Assembly: GCA_028865235.1 (NCBI GenBank)
Contig: CP114561.1
Location: 764,001-828,000 of the forward strand
Reading direction: 5' to 3'
DNA from: Candidatus Manganitrophus sp.
Lineage (GTDB): Bacteria > Nitrospirota > Nitrospiria > SBBL01 > Manganitrophaceae
Length of the DNA stretch: 64,000 nt
Position numbers and translations under genes: made by a program. Below the pieces are notes generated by a model, which was not told the origin of the DNA, did not search any database, and saw only the letters and a program-made list of their open reading frames with translations. Positions 46,659 to 55,823 of the stretch are shown here, in pieces (position 1 is the stretch's first letter; the number at the start of each line of letters is the position of its first letter).

Positions 46659-47210
46659 CTAGAAAAAGAACCGCATCGATAAGATCAAAACGCCCAATGC
46701 GGTGACGACAGCGGTCTCATGTTCGCTGTTCGAAACGACGCGGGACCACTCCCATTCATGTTTCCCCCGCTTTTCGTAAGGGGTCAGGCGCGGGACGTAA
46801 TCGGGCACGCTTCGATCGTATTCGTCCCAAGCCAAACCGAAAATTTCCCGCAACCGGTCCGATTCCGCCTTCTTCTTGAATGGGACGTAGTAAGAGAAAA
46901 AGGCAAGCAGGCCTACCCCTAGAATAATCCATTGGCTCGCTAAAAGGCAAAACCCGATCATGATCAAAAAGGTGCCGAGATAAAGGGGATTCTTCACGTG
47001 GGCATACGGCCCGGTGGTCGTCACCTCCCGATTCTTGCTGAGGTGTCCTGCCGCCCAGAGGCGCAATGCTTCCCCCCCCAGGATCAACGGGAGCCCTACC
47101 AGGAAGAAGCTCAGTTTGGGCCGGGCGAAATAAATCAAGGCGGCCATCAGAATATAGACGGGGATTGTCTTAACGGTAATCTTTCGAAGCAGGTTCTTCA
47201 AGATGTCCAT
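46659..47210 (-). CDS. Isoprenylcysteine methyltransferase-like membrane protein, second copy
   Basis: About 183 residues with several membrane helices. GGEALRLWAAGHLSKNRE and TTTGPYAHVKNPLYLGTFLI parallel the 3682-4218 protein (GEAIRIWSSGYIRKNEE and TTGPYALTRNPLYLGN), as does the SAM-pocket ending LREIFGLAWDEYDRSVPDY. ATG 47210 is preferred to a TTG at 47261, though neither has an ideal ribosome site. It precedes the kinase gene, repeating the earlier order. Substrate and product are unknown. The C-terminal LGVLILSMRFFF is a further hydrophobic segment. Confidence 0.8.
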   Translation of the reverse strand: MDILKNLLRKITVKTIPVYILMAALIYFARPKLSFFLVGLPLILGGEALRLWAAGHLSKNREVTTTGPYAHVKNPLYLGTFLIMIGFCLLASQWIILGVGLLAFFSYYVPFKKKAESDRLREIFGLAWDEYDRSVPDYVPRLTPYEKRGKHEWEWSRVVSNSEHETAVVTALGVLILSMRFFF

Positions 47211-47335
47211 CTCCGGGGATAAAAGATGGGTGGAGTATATCAAATCACGCAGAAAATTCAAGCAAAGTCTATGGAGAAAAAGGGGTGCAATAGTATCATC
47301 AGAAAGGAATTTCAGGGGGAAATGGCTTGGTTCAT

Positions 47336-47374
47336 AAAAAAGAGCCGTCTGTGACCGATGGTAAGACGGCTTTT
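47336..47374 (-). terminator. Transcription terminator after the 47.4-49.2 kb lipoprotein gene
   Basis: AGCCGTCT (47343-47350) pairs with AGACGGCT (47364-47371) over a 13-base loop. On the minus strand a run of six T follows (plus-strand A at 47336-47341), and TTTT occurs on the plus side too. It lies about 60 bases beyond the stop of the lipoprotein gene. Confidence 0.7.
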
Positions 47375-47435
47375 CTCAATTAAAGGAAGTAGGCTTTCGG
47401 CGGGACAAGAATATCAGACACACACGCTGTCTTTT

Positions 47436-49220
47436 TTACTTTACACGTTTGATCCCTGGTTTAAATTCACCCTCGGTACTATGAACCTGTAGGCTCAGAT
47501 TGGGGGGAACCAAACTGCATCCTGAGGAGGTGCATTGCAGGTCGGTGACACGATGCCAACTGTCTGGATCTGTACCGTCTCCGTCGGAGGTTGTAAAGGT
47601 GTGATTGGGATAAAGGTATACGAAATCGCCTATTTTGACCGATACCGTGATCGTGGCGCTCGCCGATCCGTGAAGTGAAAAACTGTTCATTGCAATGACA
47701 TAGCGCCCGATCGGCATTCCAAAGATGGTCACATGTTCCGGTCCCTGGCCATCGGTATCGTCAAGGTCCAGTATGGCACTGGCGGTTCCGAAGGTTGTTC
47801 CCGTATTATGAAAAGCCACTGTCGCAGTCGCCGGACCACTCGTCGGAAACGGATCGGCATAATAACCGACATGTAAATCGATGTCGCTTTGATCCACGGT
47901 ATCATCCTCCCAGATCAATGTGACCAGAACGTTTTCACCCTCGACGCCGACCGTCGCTCCTGAGGCAACCGATACAATCTCGCTATTATCATTCAGATCG
48001 TCCACTTCACACATCTCGAAAATATCGGTACAGTCGGTATGCTGGCTTGAACTTCCCCCGGTGATGGAGACATCGACACTTTGGTCGGCATTAAATTGGA
48101 TCAGGGCATCCTCATTGATCACGACCCGACCGGCAACCGGACAGGCGCCATTCACCGTCCGGATCGGCGTCGGAGTTTCAATATTAAATGTTCCTTGAGT
48201 CATACAGTCGGAATCGGGATTAATGAAAAGGGTCAGCGTTCCGGAGTAGGCCACCTCTGTCGTTGTATCTCCTCCTGCTTCCGTTTCAATCACGCTGGTG
48301 ATGACATCGGTAAATGTCGTAATGACCGTTGCATTTCTTCCGTTTGTTTTGGTTTCCGTCATGACCCCGTTGAGTACTTCATCGAATCGGCCCGTCGCTT
48401 CATCATATCTTATTTCATTGGTAAAACCTTGAAATCCAATCTCAGTTAAATTGATAAAATCGTTAAATGAAATAGTTCCTTCGGCGGCCAGGACAATCGT
48501 GCCGGCCGTGCCGGACGTTGTACTAAGATCCTCCGTGAGCGTCAACGATGAGGTGATAATCCCTTTTAAAGTCGCATATGGATTGGTATCGGTTTTTCCG
48601 TAGTCTTGGATCGAAAAATCTCCATCCTCATCGCCGAAGGTCAATGTCATCAAGGCATCCGCGACACTGCCGCTTCCGCTCGCGGTCGCGGAGACATGGA
48701 ACGGCCCGTTCATTTGGGAGCTGTCTTCTCTGCAATCGGTAAAATCGAAGTCCAACTCGTAATTTCCGGTGGTGCTGTCGAACGTCCCGCTGAGGTCCAT
48801 CGTTCCCCCGTCCACACAGGGGGTCGTTGCACTCGCAATCGGAGCCGGCGCGTTTGCCGTCTTCAGCATACGACGGACCTTTTGCACGACCGGAGTTCGA
48901 GCAACCTTATGACTCAAGGTCACCATTTTATAATAGTCATGATTCGCCTTGGTGAGGGGGTTGATCGGCTTACCGATGCCTAAACCATCTCCGGCTGCAA
49001 TCTCCCCTAATGAGACCATGACGTCCGTAACGGCAATGCCCGCCTGTATCGACACCACATTGGAGCTGGCCGCTTGTGCTCCCTGCGAAGGGGTATGGAG
49101 GGGGGTGATCGCCCGGCCTTTCGGAGCTTGCGTCTCCTCAGTGCATCCCAAGATAAAAAACCCGACGAGTCCGCACAAGGCCATTGCGGACATTGTTTTT
49201 TTCATATGAGGAAAAAACAT
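47436..49220 (-). CDS. Large putative lipoprotein with a C-terminal DUF2135-like domain
   Basis: About 594 residues. The ATG at 49220 follows CGGAG, and the signal peptide (KKTMSAMALCGLVGFF) ends in the lipobox FILGC. The middle is Thr/Ser/Asp-rich beta sequence with several cysteines (CVDGGTMDLSGTFD, DFTDCREDSSQ). The end (SDIDLHVGYYADPFPTSGP, VTIFGMPIGRYVIAMNSFSL) resembles the YfaP/DUF2135 beta-sandwich in which DxDLHV is conserved. It may bind ligand or protein at the surface. I cannot name the family. Its own terminator lies just downstream. Confidence 0.65.
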   Translation of the reverse strand: MFFPHMKKTMSAMALCGLVGFFILGCTEETQAPKGRAITPLHTPSQGAQAASSNVVSIQAGIAVTDVMVSLGEIAAGDGLGIGKPINPLTKANHDYYKMVTLSHKVARTPVVQKVRRMLKTANAPAPIASATTPCVDGGTMDLSGTFDSTTGNYELDFDFTDCREDSSQMNGPFHVSATASGSGSVADALMTLTFGDEDGDFSIQDYGKTDTNPYATLKGIITSSLTLTEDLSTTSGTAGTIVLAAEGTISFNDFINLTEIGFQGFTNEIRYDEATGRFDEVLNGVMTETKTNGRNATVITTFTDVITSVIETEAGGDTTTEVAYSGTLTLFINPDSDCMTQGTFNIETPTPIRTVNGACPVAGRVVINEDALIQFNADQSVDVSITGGSSSQHTDCTDIFEMCEVDDLNDNSEIVSVASGATVGVEGENVLVTLIWEDDTVDQSDIDLHVGYYADPFPTSGPATATVAFHNTGTTFGTASAILDLDDTDGQGPEHVTIFGMPIGRYVIAMNSFSLHGSASATITVSVKIGDFVYLYPNHTFTTSDGDGTDPDSWHRVTDLQCTSSGCSLVPPNLSLQVHSTEGEFKPGIKRVK

Positions 49221-49229
49221 TGCGCTCAC

Positions 49230-49583
49230 TCCGAGAAAGATTCTTATCCGATGCCGTCCAATACCGAGGGAGTATTACGTGATTTAGAGTTTAACAGAAG
49301 CTTGGAGACTGTCAAGGCAAACCGGTTCTATTTATGTTTATGAAGAGAAACGCTCTTGTGAACAGGACGATCTAAAAAGATTGTCGCTCAAATCCGTTGC
49401 GGGTCGTTTGACAACAATCAGGGGGAAAGGGGAATGGTCATTATCGGAAGTGGGTTTGTTTGGTGGGGAGTATCGGTTAGATCCCTTCAACGGGCTGGGA
49501 ACCCGGAAAGATCACCGCATGCTGATATCAGGAATATGAAACATCATTAGGTAAAACGACGCTCGGGCTGCAATTTATGCTAT
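49230..49583. other. Intergenic region, no gene seen
   Basis: These 354 bases lie between the two lipoprotein genes. I see no reading frame with family-like content, no RNA gene and no strong hairpin. AT-rich segments near the 5' end of the large lipoprotein gene may include its promoter. Confidence 0.4.
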
Positions 49584-50035
49584 TTAACATGCTTCAATTG
49601 TAAATGTGCCCGTCCACAACATGGCTGCAGATCCAACGCTTGCAGTCACGGATCCCGTCACCTCAACATCTTCAGCCCCGCAGCCTGGAAGGAGAATGAG
49701 AAAAGCGGTACGGATTAGACCGCGATCGTCCGTTTTTGTTTTAAAGTAGGTCGGATTATTGGGATCCAAGGGATTTCCGTCAATGTCGGTCAGAATCCCC
49801 CCCCTCCCGCAAAAAGCTCAATCTCCACATCGGGCAGCGCAACGACCCCGGCGGCATCTCTCACCTGAAACTCAAGCGGCCTGACGATGGAGGTCCCCGC
49901 ACCACCCGTAACCGTGAAATCCTCGTCTTCCGGTCCGGTCACTGTGGCATCAAATGGCGCTTTTGCATCGCCGCCACACCCCGAAAAGAATAAGATCAAG
50001 GAGAGTAAAAGGACTGAAGCCGCTTGTCTTCTCAT
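49584..50035 (-). CDS. Putative lipoprotein with Ig-like domain, one frameshift
   Basis: About 150 residues after repair. The ATG at 50035 follows GAGG and begins RRQAASVLLLSLILFFSGC, with lipobox FSGC. The mature part FTVTGGAGTSIVRPLEFQ and VALPDVEIELFAGGGG has Big/Ig-like strand patterns. A missing G in the eight-base run at 49797-49804 separates it from ILTDIDGNPLDPNNPTYFKT and a C-terminal half VEVTGSVTASVGSAAMLW. I do not recognise a named family. Adjacent to the larger lipoprotein gene, it may belong to the same surface function. Confidence 0.6.
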
Positions 50036-50069
50036 TTGGATATACCTCACGATTGACTTCACCTCATTT

Positions 50070-51149
50070 CTACGCGCTCAAAAACGCTTTCAAAACTTTC
50101 CGGTCGACCGGGACAATCCGGACCACGCCAATTTTTTCCGGCAAGACAAAAAAGATTTCTCCACCGGCCACTTTTTTGTCCCTTTCCATGGTCTCAAGTA
50201 TACTGCCAGGGTCTAATTTAGGCAACTCGGTCGGAAGGTGAAACGCCCGTAAGAGCGAAATTTGTCGTTGAACCGTCTGCCAATCCGTCAGGCCGAGCAG
50301 ATAGGAGAGCTTGGCCGCCGAGGCCATCCCAATGGCGACCGCTTCGCCGTGTTTGTACTTTCGGTAGCCGGTTAATGTCTCAACGGCATGTCCCAGCGTA
50401 TGGCCGTAATTTAAGATCTTTCTCAGCCCCGATTCCCGCTCGTCGGCCGACACGACCTTCGCCTTCAGCGCCGCCGACCTTTTAATGCAGTGAAAGAGTT
50501 TTTTAGAATCCATCGCCAGAATCGCCGCGGCATTTTCTTCAAGATATTTGAAAAATGCGGCGTCCATGATGACCCCGTACTTGACGACCTCCGCCAGTCC
50601 CGCGATAAACTCCCGCCGGGGCAAGCTTGCAAGCACCCCCGGATCGACGCAGACCAGCTTCGGCTGGTGAAAGGCGCCGATCAAATTCTTCCCGCGAGAG
50701 TGATCAACGCCGGTCTTCCCGCCGATGCTCGCATCAACCTGCGCCACCACCGTGGTTGGAACCTGAACGAATGGAATGCCGCGAAGGAATGTCGCCGCCG
50801 CAAAACCGGCCATGTCCCCGATCACTCCTCCCCCTAACGCGACAAGCGTCGATCCCCGCTCGAATCGATGAAGAATCAGTTGGTCGTAAATCCGCTCGAT
50901 CTCCGTCAGATTCTTATGCCGCTCTCCGTCCCGGATTCGAATCGTCTTTGGAACGAATCGAGCGGCCTGAAGGCTTCTTCGGATGCCGGCGCCGTAGAGA
51001 CGATCAATGGCCGGATTGGTGACCACTGCCACTTTTTCCCCCAACGAAAGGGCTCTTAGATACGGACCCAACCGATTCCTGATCCCGGTTCCGATGACCA
51101 CATCATAACTGTTTGCGCCCAAACTAAGCCGTACTTTCTCGACCTTCAA
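50070..51149 (-). CDS. aroB: 3-dehydroquinate synthase
   Basis: About 359 residues from a TTG at 51149. It contains LVALGGGVIGDMAGFAAATF, VQVPTTVVAQVDASIGGKTG, KILNYGHTLGHAVETLTGYR with metal-ligand histidines, and the acidic AGLAEVVKYGVIMD. These match AroB, which forms 3-dehydroquinate from DAHP in the shikimate pathway with NAD and zinc. The start sits 26 bases inside the 3' end of aroK, so the order pilQ-aroK-aroB is preserved. The N-terminal extension before VEKVRLSLGANSYDVV is probably untranslated aroK sequence. Confidence 0.94.
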   Translation of the reverse strand: MKVEKVRLSLGANSYDVVIGTGIRNRLGPYLRALSLGEKVAVVTNPAIDRLYGAGIRRSLQAARFVPKTIRIRDGERHKNLTEIERIYDQLILHRFERGSTLVALGGGVIGDMAGFAAATFLRGIPFVQVPTTVVAQVDASIGGKTGVDHSRGKNLIGAFHQPKLVCVDPGVLASLPRREFIAGLAEVVKYGVIMDAAFFKYLEENAAAILAMDSKKLFHCIKRSAALKAKVVSADERESGLRKILNYGHTLGHAVETLTGYRKYKHGEAVAIGMASAAKLSYLLGLTDWQTVQRQISLLRAFHLPTELPKLDPGSILETMERDKKVAGGEIFFVLPEKIGVVRIVPVDRKVLKAFLSA

Positions 51150-51654
51150 TCTCCAAGACCTTTCTCTTAATCTGTTGAACAACATCATCCAAATTCATAT
51201 CGGAGGTGTCCAAAGTAATATCGGCTCTCCGATAAAAGGGCTCCCGTTCCGCCAGAAGCCGTTTGATCTCTGATAGCGGATCGGCTTTCTGTAAAAGAGG
51301 CCGTTGTCCTGCCCGTTTTTGGACCCTTTTGAAAATAACTTCCGGACGGCACCGCAGGAGGACCAGAATACCGTTCTTTTGGAGCAAATCAAGATTTTTT
51401 GAATCGAGGACGATCCCTCCTCCGGTTGAAATCACACAACCGGTCCGTTCCGCCAGATCGAAAACTGCTTCCGATTCCAGCCGCCGAAACGCTTCCTCTC
51501 CTTGCTCGGAAAAAATCTCGGCAACCCGTTTGTGGGTCTTCTCCTCGATCACTTGATCCGTGTCGATGAACTGATAGTGGAACGCCGTCGCCAGTCTCCT
51601 TCCGACCGCGCTCTTCCCCGTCCCCATAAACCCGAGCAATACGATATTCTTCAT
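51124..51654 (-). CDS. aroK: Shikimate kinase
   Basis: An intact 176-residue P-loop kinase. IVLLGFMGTGKSAVGRRLAT is the Walker A region, FIDTDQVIEEK the DTD motif, and GCVISTGGGIVLDSKNLDLL gives the shikimate-binding GGG. RVQKRAGQRPLL includes the lid arginine. It phosphorylates shikimate. It lies between pilQ and aroB, a widespread order in gram-negative genomes, and precedes aroB by overlap. Confidence 0.96.
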   Translation of the reverse strand: MKNIVLLGFMGTGKSAVGRRLATAFHYQFIDTDQVIEEKTHKRVAEIFSEQGEEAFRRLESEAVFDLAERTGCVISTGGGIVLDSKNLDLLQKNGILVLLRCRPEVIFKRVQKRAGQRPLLQKADPLSEIKRLLAEREPFYRRADITLDTSDMNLDDVVQQIKRKVLEIEGRESTA

Positions 51655-51691
51655 CCATACAACTTACCGATCTAAATCACTCAGATCAAGG

Positions 51692-54106
51692 CTATTTTAT
51701 AATCCTGCGGGTCAGGAAGACCAACAGTTCAGAAGTGTCTTCTCGTTTGGTCGTTGTTTTGAAAAGCCATCCCAAGAATGGAATATCCATCAAATACGGG
51801 ATGCCGCTGATCGAATCGGTGTTCGTAACCTCATAAATACCGCCGATGACGGTCGTTTCACCGTCCTTGACGAGAACATTCGTGGTCGCTTCCTTCTTGA
51901 GAATACTCGGGCCGGAAGCACCGGGACGGGTCTCACCGGGGGCATTCTTGCTCACCCTGATCTTCATAATAATCCCCCCATCCGACGAGATATGCGGTGT
52001 GACCAGAAGGGTAAGGTTCGCATCGACAAAGGTGGTCTGTGTTCCGGCCTGAGAGACGGTCGAAAAGGGGATCGATTCGCCCTGCTCAATTTTTGCCTCT
52101 TGATTGTTCAGGACAGAGACTTTCGGCGTCGAGACAATCCGCGTCAGGCCCCTGTGACTCTCCGGCCGAGAGTCTAAGATCGAGATTGATCGGGTTATCG
52201 GTAAACCGGCCGAAGGTAAATCCAAGGCCTCCAAAATTCGAGGCTGCCGGAAGGTTGACCGCAAATTGCGGATCCGGGGTGCCGAAGACGGCGGCCGGCC
52301 CTCCCCCTCCCCCCCGCAGCCCGAGAATATTGCCGCCGCTGACGGTTTGGGTGGAGGCTCCCCACTGAATTCCGAGGCTTCTGTTGAAGGTCGGCGCCAC
52401 CTGGACGATTCGCGCCTCGATGACCACCTGAGGTGTTTGTGTATCGATCGTCCTGACAAGCCGGGAAACCTCATCCAAATTTTTCTGGATATCTTTAACA
52501 ATCAGGGTGTTCGTTCGCGAGTCGATGGTGATGTCTCCTCGTGAGGAGAGAAGCTTTTTGACCGACTCCGTCAGGTCCGCCGCCTTTCCATAATTCACAT
52601 GGATCACCCGCGTCAGAAGGTCCTCCGCCTTGATCTTCGTCTCCTTTGCAAGGCTTCTTCGTCTTGTTGTCGTGCAATATTAGTCAAAGTGGCAATTCGA
52701 ACAATGTTTCCCTCCCGGATTTGTCCGAAATTATTCATTTTTAGAATGATGTCGAGCGCCTGGTCCCAGGGAACATTGATTAATTTCAATGTCACTTTTC
52801 CCTTTACATCTTCTCCGAGAACGATATTCAGGTTGCTGACATCCGCGATCAGCCGGATGACATTAGCGAGATCGGCATCCTGAAAATCGAGAGAAATTCT
52901 CCTCCCCACATATTTGGGAGGGGTGACCGATCCGGTCTCTACACTTTTCTTAGGCTCTTCGGACGATTCCCCATTTTCAAGAACGATATCCGCCTTGTCG
53001 GCCACCCGTTCCAGCGGGGCCTCCACAGAAGGCTTTTCCGCCATTCCCACATCAATCATCGGAGCCGGAGCCGGCGCGGGAGCCGCCGCTGCCTCAGTCC
53101 CCTCCGTCATGCCGGCGGAAGGATCAACCAAAGCGGCCACCTCCATATTAGGAGCAGCCGCCTCAGGCATCGGAACAACAGGAGGAACGATGACTGCTGT
53201 TACAGGCGCCGCGGAGACATCCGCCGGTGCAGAAGAATTTTCAGACGCTTCTTTCTTAGACGAGGAAGCGATCTCAGAAGCATCTTTTAAATGAACGCGC
53301 AATTGGGGGCCATCTTGTTGCAGCGAGTAAACAACCGGCGCATTCAAATCGAGGACAAGCCGCACCTTGTTCGAATGAACGCCGATTCGAGCCTGCTTGA
53401 CGGCATGGTTCTTCGCAGGGAGGGTCTTTATTTTGGAGGCCATTTTCACATCGGGAAGATCGATCACGAGACGCTTCGGATCGAGAAGAAAGACATTTGG
53501 AGAAAGCTGTCCATCCGACGTGATCACCAACTGGAGACCTTCCTTCCGATCGAACCGGATCGACTTGACGATCTTTGCCGGAGAGAGATCTTTCTCCTCC
53601 TTGATCGGCGGAGGAAGGACCGGTTTCGGCTCCTCGGCGAGCGCGAGGATCGGTTCCACCGGTTTCTCCACGACCGGTTCAGCCGGTTTCGACGCCGGAT
53701 GAGCCACTTCGACGATGAGATTGGTCCCCTCCGTCCTCACATTCGTCTCGACAGATTCATCGACCTCGATTTCCAGACGCCCGACCTGATTTCCCTCTCC
53801 CGCCACGGGGAGAATCGAACGGACCCCCCCTTGATTGACATCGATCTTTTCCGTAAATTTTCCGAGGCCGACACCCGCCATATCCACAATCAGACGATAA
53901 GGATCGGTCAGATGAAAAGTCGTATAAATCATCGGTTGCTGGCCTTCCACGACCACTTGGGTCTTCTCAGACTCTGAAACAACGCGAATATCGACGATTT
54001 CCTTCGGGGATGAGGGTTGTGTCATCACCTGAGAGGCCTTCGGAGAACAGGATTGGGTCAATATTAAAAATATAATCACGAAAACAAATCTGTTCTGCCC
54101 GATCAT
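51692..54106 (-). CDS. pilQ: Type IV pilus secretin PilQ, with two frame breaks
   Basis: About 804 residues after repair. A signal segment (VFVIIFLILTQSCSPKASQ) is followed by AMIN-type domains (for example VVSESEKTQVVVEG), a low-complexity Ala/Pro linker (AAAAPAPAPAPMIDVG), the STN/N0-N1 region (RRISLDFQDADLANVIRLIA), and the secretin core VIHVNYGKAADLTESVKKLL ending KREDTSELLVFLTRRIIK. Breaks are at the TTT run 52645-52647 (one base short) and the CCCC run 52149-52152 (one base long). PilQ forms the outer-membrane channel of type IV pili. It follows pilP directly (4-base overlap). Confidence 0.92.
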
Positions 54107-54669
54107 TCTAGCCCCTCCTTTTGGGGATGAAGTTCCATCACAACATTCCTCACCTTGGTCTCACCAAAGATGTCGAGGTATTTTTCTTCAATCACCACTT
54201 CTTTATTTGTTATTTGACTGATCACACCGTTGTTCATCCCGATCCGGGTTCCCTTTCGGACGGGATATCCCTTTCCGTCCTGCGTCTGGATGACGGCGCC
54301 GTGTCCAAAGCCTCCCCAAACAATGCCGATCACCTTCATTTCAGACAGCTCCTTCCGCTGCAGAGGGGGAAGGTTTTCCGAGGCGCTTCGCTTTCCGATG
54401 GCGATAATAATCGATTTGAATGGGTCACGCCTCCCTTCCGGATTGTATTGAAAGAGCGCAGCGGGATCTTCTTTCTTGACGAGGACCTCCGGGGAAACAA
54501 TTTCTTCCGCCGGGAGGGCCGGGACAACCGCCGGAGCGGCCGGCACGACCTTCGCCGCCGTCGTTGGCGCCGGCTTCGAAGCAACCGGCGGTGCGGTCTC
54601 GCCGCATCCGAATAAGAACGCTACGAGGAAAAGCATACCGCTATTTAAAAGAAATTGTTTCCTGATCAT
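54103..54669 (-). CDS. pilP: Type IV pilus inner-membrane lipoprotein PilP
   Basis: A 188-residue lipoprotein. The signal (MLFLVAFLFGCGE) has lipobox LFGC. A long Pro/Ala linker (PAPTTAAKVVPAAPAVVP) leads to the domain YNPEGRRDPFKSIIIAIG with GIVWGGFGHGAVIQTQDGKG and VRKGTRIGMNNGVISQI, the PilP beta-sandwich. It links the PilMNO inner-membrane complex to PilQ in the outer membrane. Its start overlaps pilO by 4 bases and its stop overlaps pilQ by 4 bases, so the operon is tightly coupled. Confidence 0.92.
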   Translation of the reverse strand: MIRKQFLLNSGMLFLVAFLFGCGETAPPVASKPAPTTAAKVVPAAPAVVPALPAEEIVSPEVLVKKEDPAALFQYNPEGRRDPFKSIIIAIGKRSASENLPPLQRKELSEMKVIGIVWGGFGHGAVIQTQDGKGYPVRKGTRIGMNNGVISQITNKEVVIEEKYLDIFGETKVRNVVMELHPQKEGLE

Positions 54670-55247
54670 GGAGCCCCTTCAACAGAAGCAAACGCCGTTG
54701 CGGAGAAACTGGTCTGGATCAAAACCTTATTTTGTTCCAGCTTGGAGCTCCCCATCCGAATATTCGACACATTAATAATCCGAGGCAATTTGCTGATTTT
54801 ATCGAAGAAGACGCCGAGCGCATGGTATGCTCCGGCCACTTCCACATTCACAGGAATTTCGACGTAGAGTCCCGACGGGCTGGGCCTTTTCTCGGCAGGC
54901 CGCCACAATTTAAAATCGAGGCCGGTCCTTCCCCCCAAGTCGGACACCTGCTTCAAGAGAATTTCAACCTCCGCCTCCGGAGGAAGCTGCTCTTTTAAAG
55001 TAGCCAGTTGAAGTTGAAGCTGTCGATTCTCCGCGATGAGTTCATCAAGGCGCTTCACCTTGATTCGATGAATATTGATGTCATTATTCAGCGCTGCGAT
55101 TTGCCCGTTGAGGGTGGAGATCTCACCGCTCTTCGGGATAAAGACAAACCAAACAAATGCCCCGGAGATGATCACGATGACGAGAACAAGAGAGACAAAC
55201 TTTTGGGTATTGGTGAGGTTCTTCAGTTTTTCCAGATTCAATGCCAT
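54666..55247 (-). CDS. pilO: Type IV pilus alignment protein PilO
   Basis: A 193-residue bitopic protein. An N-terminal helix (FVSLVLVIVIISGAFVWFVF) is followed by a coiled coil (LNGQIAALNNDINIHRIKVK), a ferredoxin-like domain with VSDLGGRTGLDFKLWRPAEK and GLYVEIPVNVEVAGAYHALG, the usual PilO core. It heterodimerises with PilN in the inner membrane to align the pilus machinery. It follows pilN by 27 bases. Confidence 0.92.
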   Translation of the reverse strand: MALNLEKLKNLTNTQKFVSLVLVIVIISGAFVWFVFIPKSGEISTLNGQIAALNNDINIHRIKVKRLDELIAENRQLQLQLATLKEQLPPEAEVEILLKQVSDLGGRTGLDFKLWRPAEKRPSPSGLYVEIPVNVEVAGAYHALGVFFDKISKLPRIINVSNIRMGSSKLEQNKVLIQTSFSATAFASVEGAP

Positions 55248-55274
55248 AATGCCGCCCGGCCGCCCCTTATTGTT

Positions 55275-55820
55275 TTATGCCAGAGACCATTTAAGCCTGA
55301 ATGTATAAATCGAAACGGTCCCTTCCGTCCCCTGTCTTGATTCGAGAATCTGCACATCTTTAAAAAGAGCAGACCGCTTTAGATTATTGATGAAATCGAC
55401 GATTTCGCTGTTTGTGGTGGCCCTTCCCTCCAGGTCGATCACACCGTTTTGCTCATTGACGTTCACCAACCATACTTTCTCCGGAAGGCTTCGGCTGATT
55501 TGATCCAGGAGAAGGACAGGAATCGACTGATTTTTACGGAGCTGCTCGATAATATGGATCTTCTCCTCGACCGCTTTCTTGTCTTTCTCATAATTTTCCA
55601 CTTCTTTTACTTTTGTCTTAAGCACTCCCAATTCCGTCGTCAGCTTTGTCTTTTCGGCCGTTAGATTGTCGACCCTCTCATTGAGGGTAATCCAGCCGTA
55701 TCCGAGGATCAGGAAGAGAATAGACAACACGCCGGAAGCAAGGATCAGCTGCGATTGGATCTCGACCTTCTTCTTTCCCTTCTTCGCTTTTTGCGTCGGA
55801 AGTAAATTGATCTTGATCAT
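55275..55820 (-). CDS. pilN: Type IV pilus alignment protein PilN
   Basis: A 181-residue protein with MIKINLLPTQKAKKGKKKVE, the INLLP motif that binds PilM, then a membrane helix (LILASGVLSILFLILGYGW) and a coiled coil (LTAEKTKLTTELGVLKTKVK). The C-terminal ferredoxin-like domain includes KVWLVNVNEQNGVIDLEGRA. It joins PilM (cytoplasm) to PilO (membrane). It starts 3 bases after pilM ends. Confidence 0.92.
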   Translation of the reverse strand: MIKINLLPTQKAKKGKKKVEIQSQLILASGVLSILFLILGYGWITLNERVDNLTAEKTKLTTELGVLKTKVKEVENYEKDKKAVEEKIHIIEQLRKNQSIPVLLLDQISRSLPEKVWLVNVNEQNGVIDLEGRATTNSEIVDFINNLKRSALFKDVQILESRQGTEGTVSIYTFRLKWSLA

Positions 55821-55823
55821 TGA

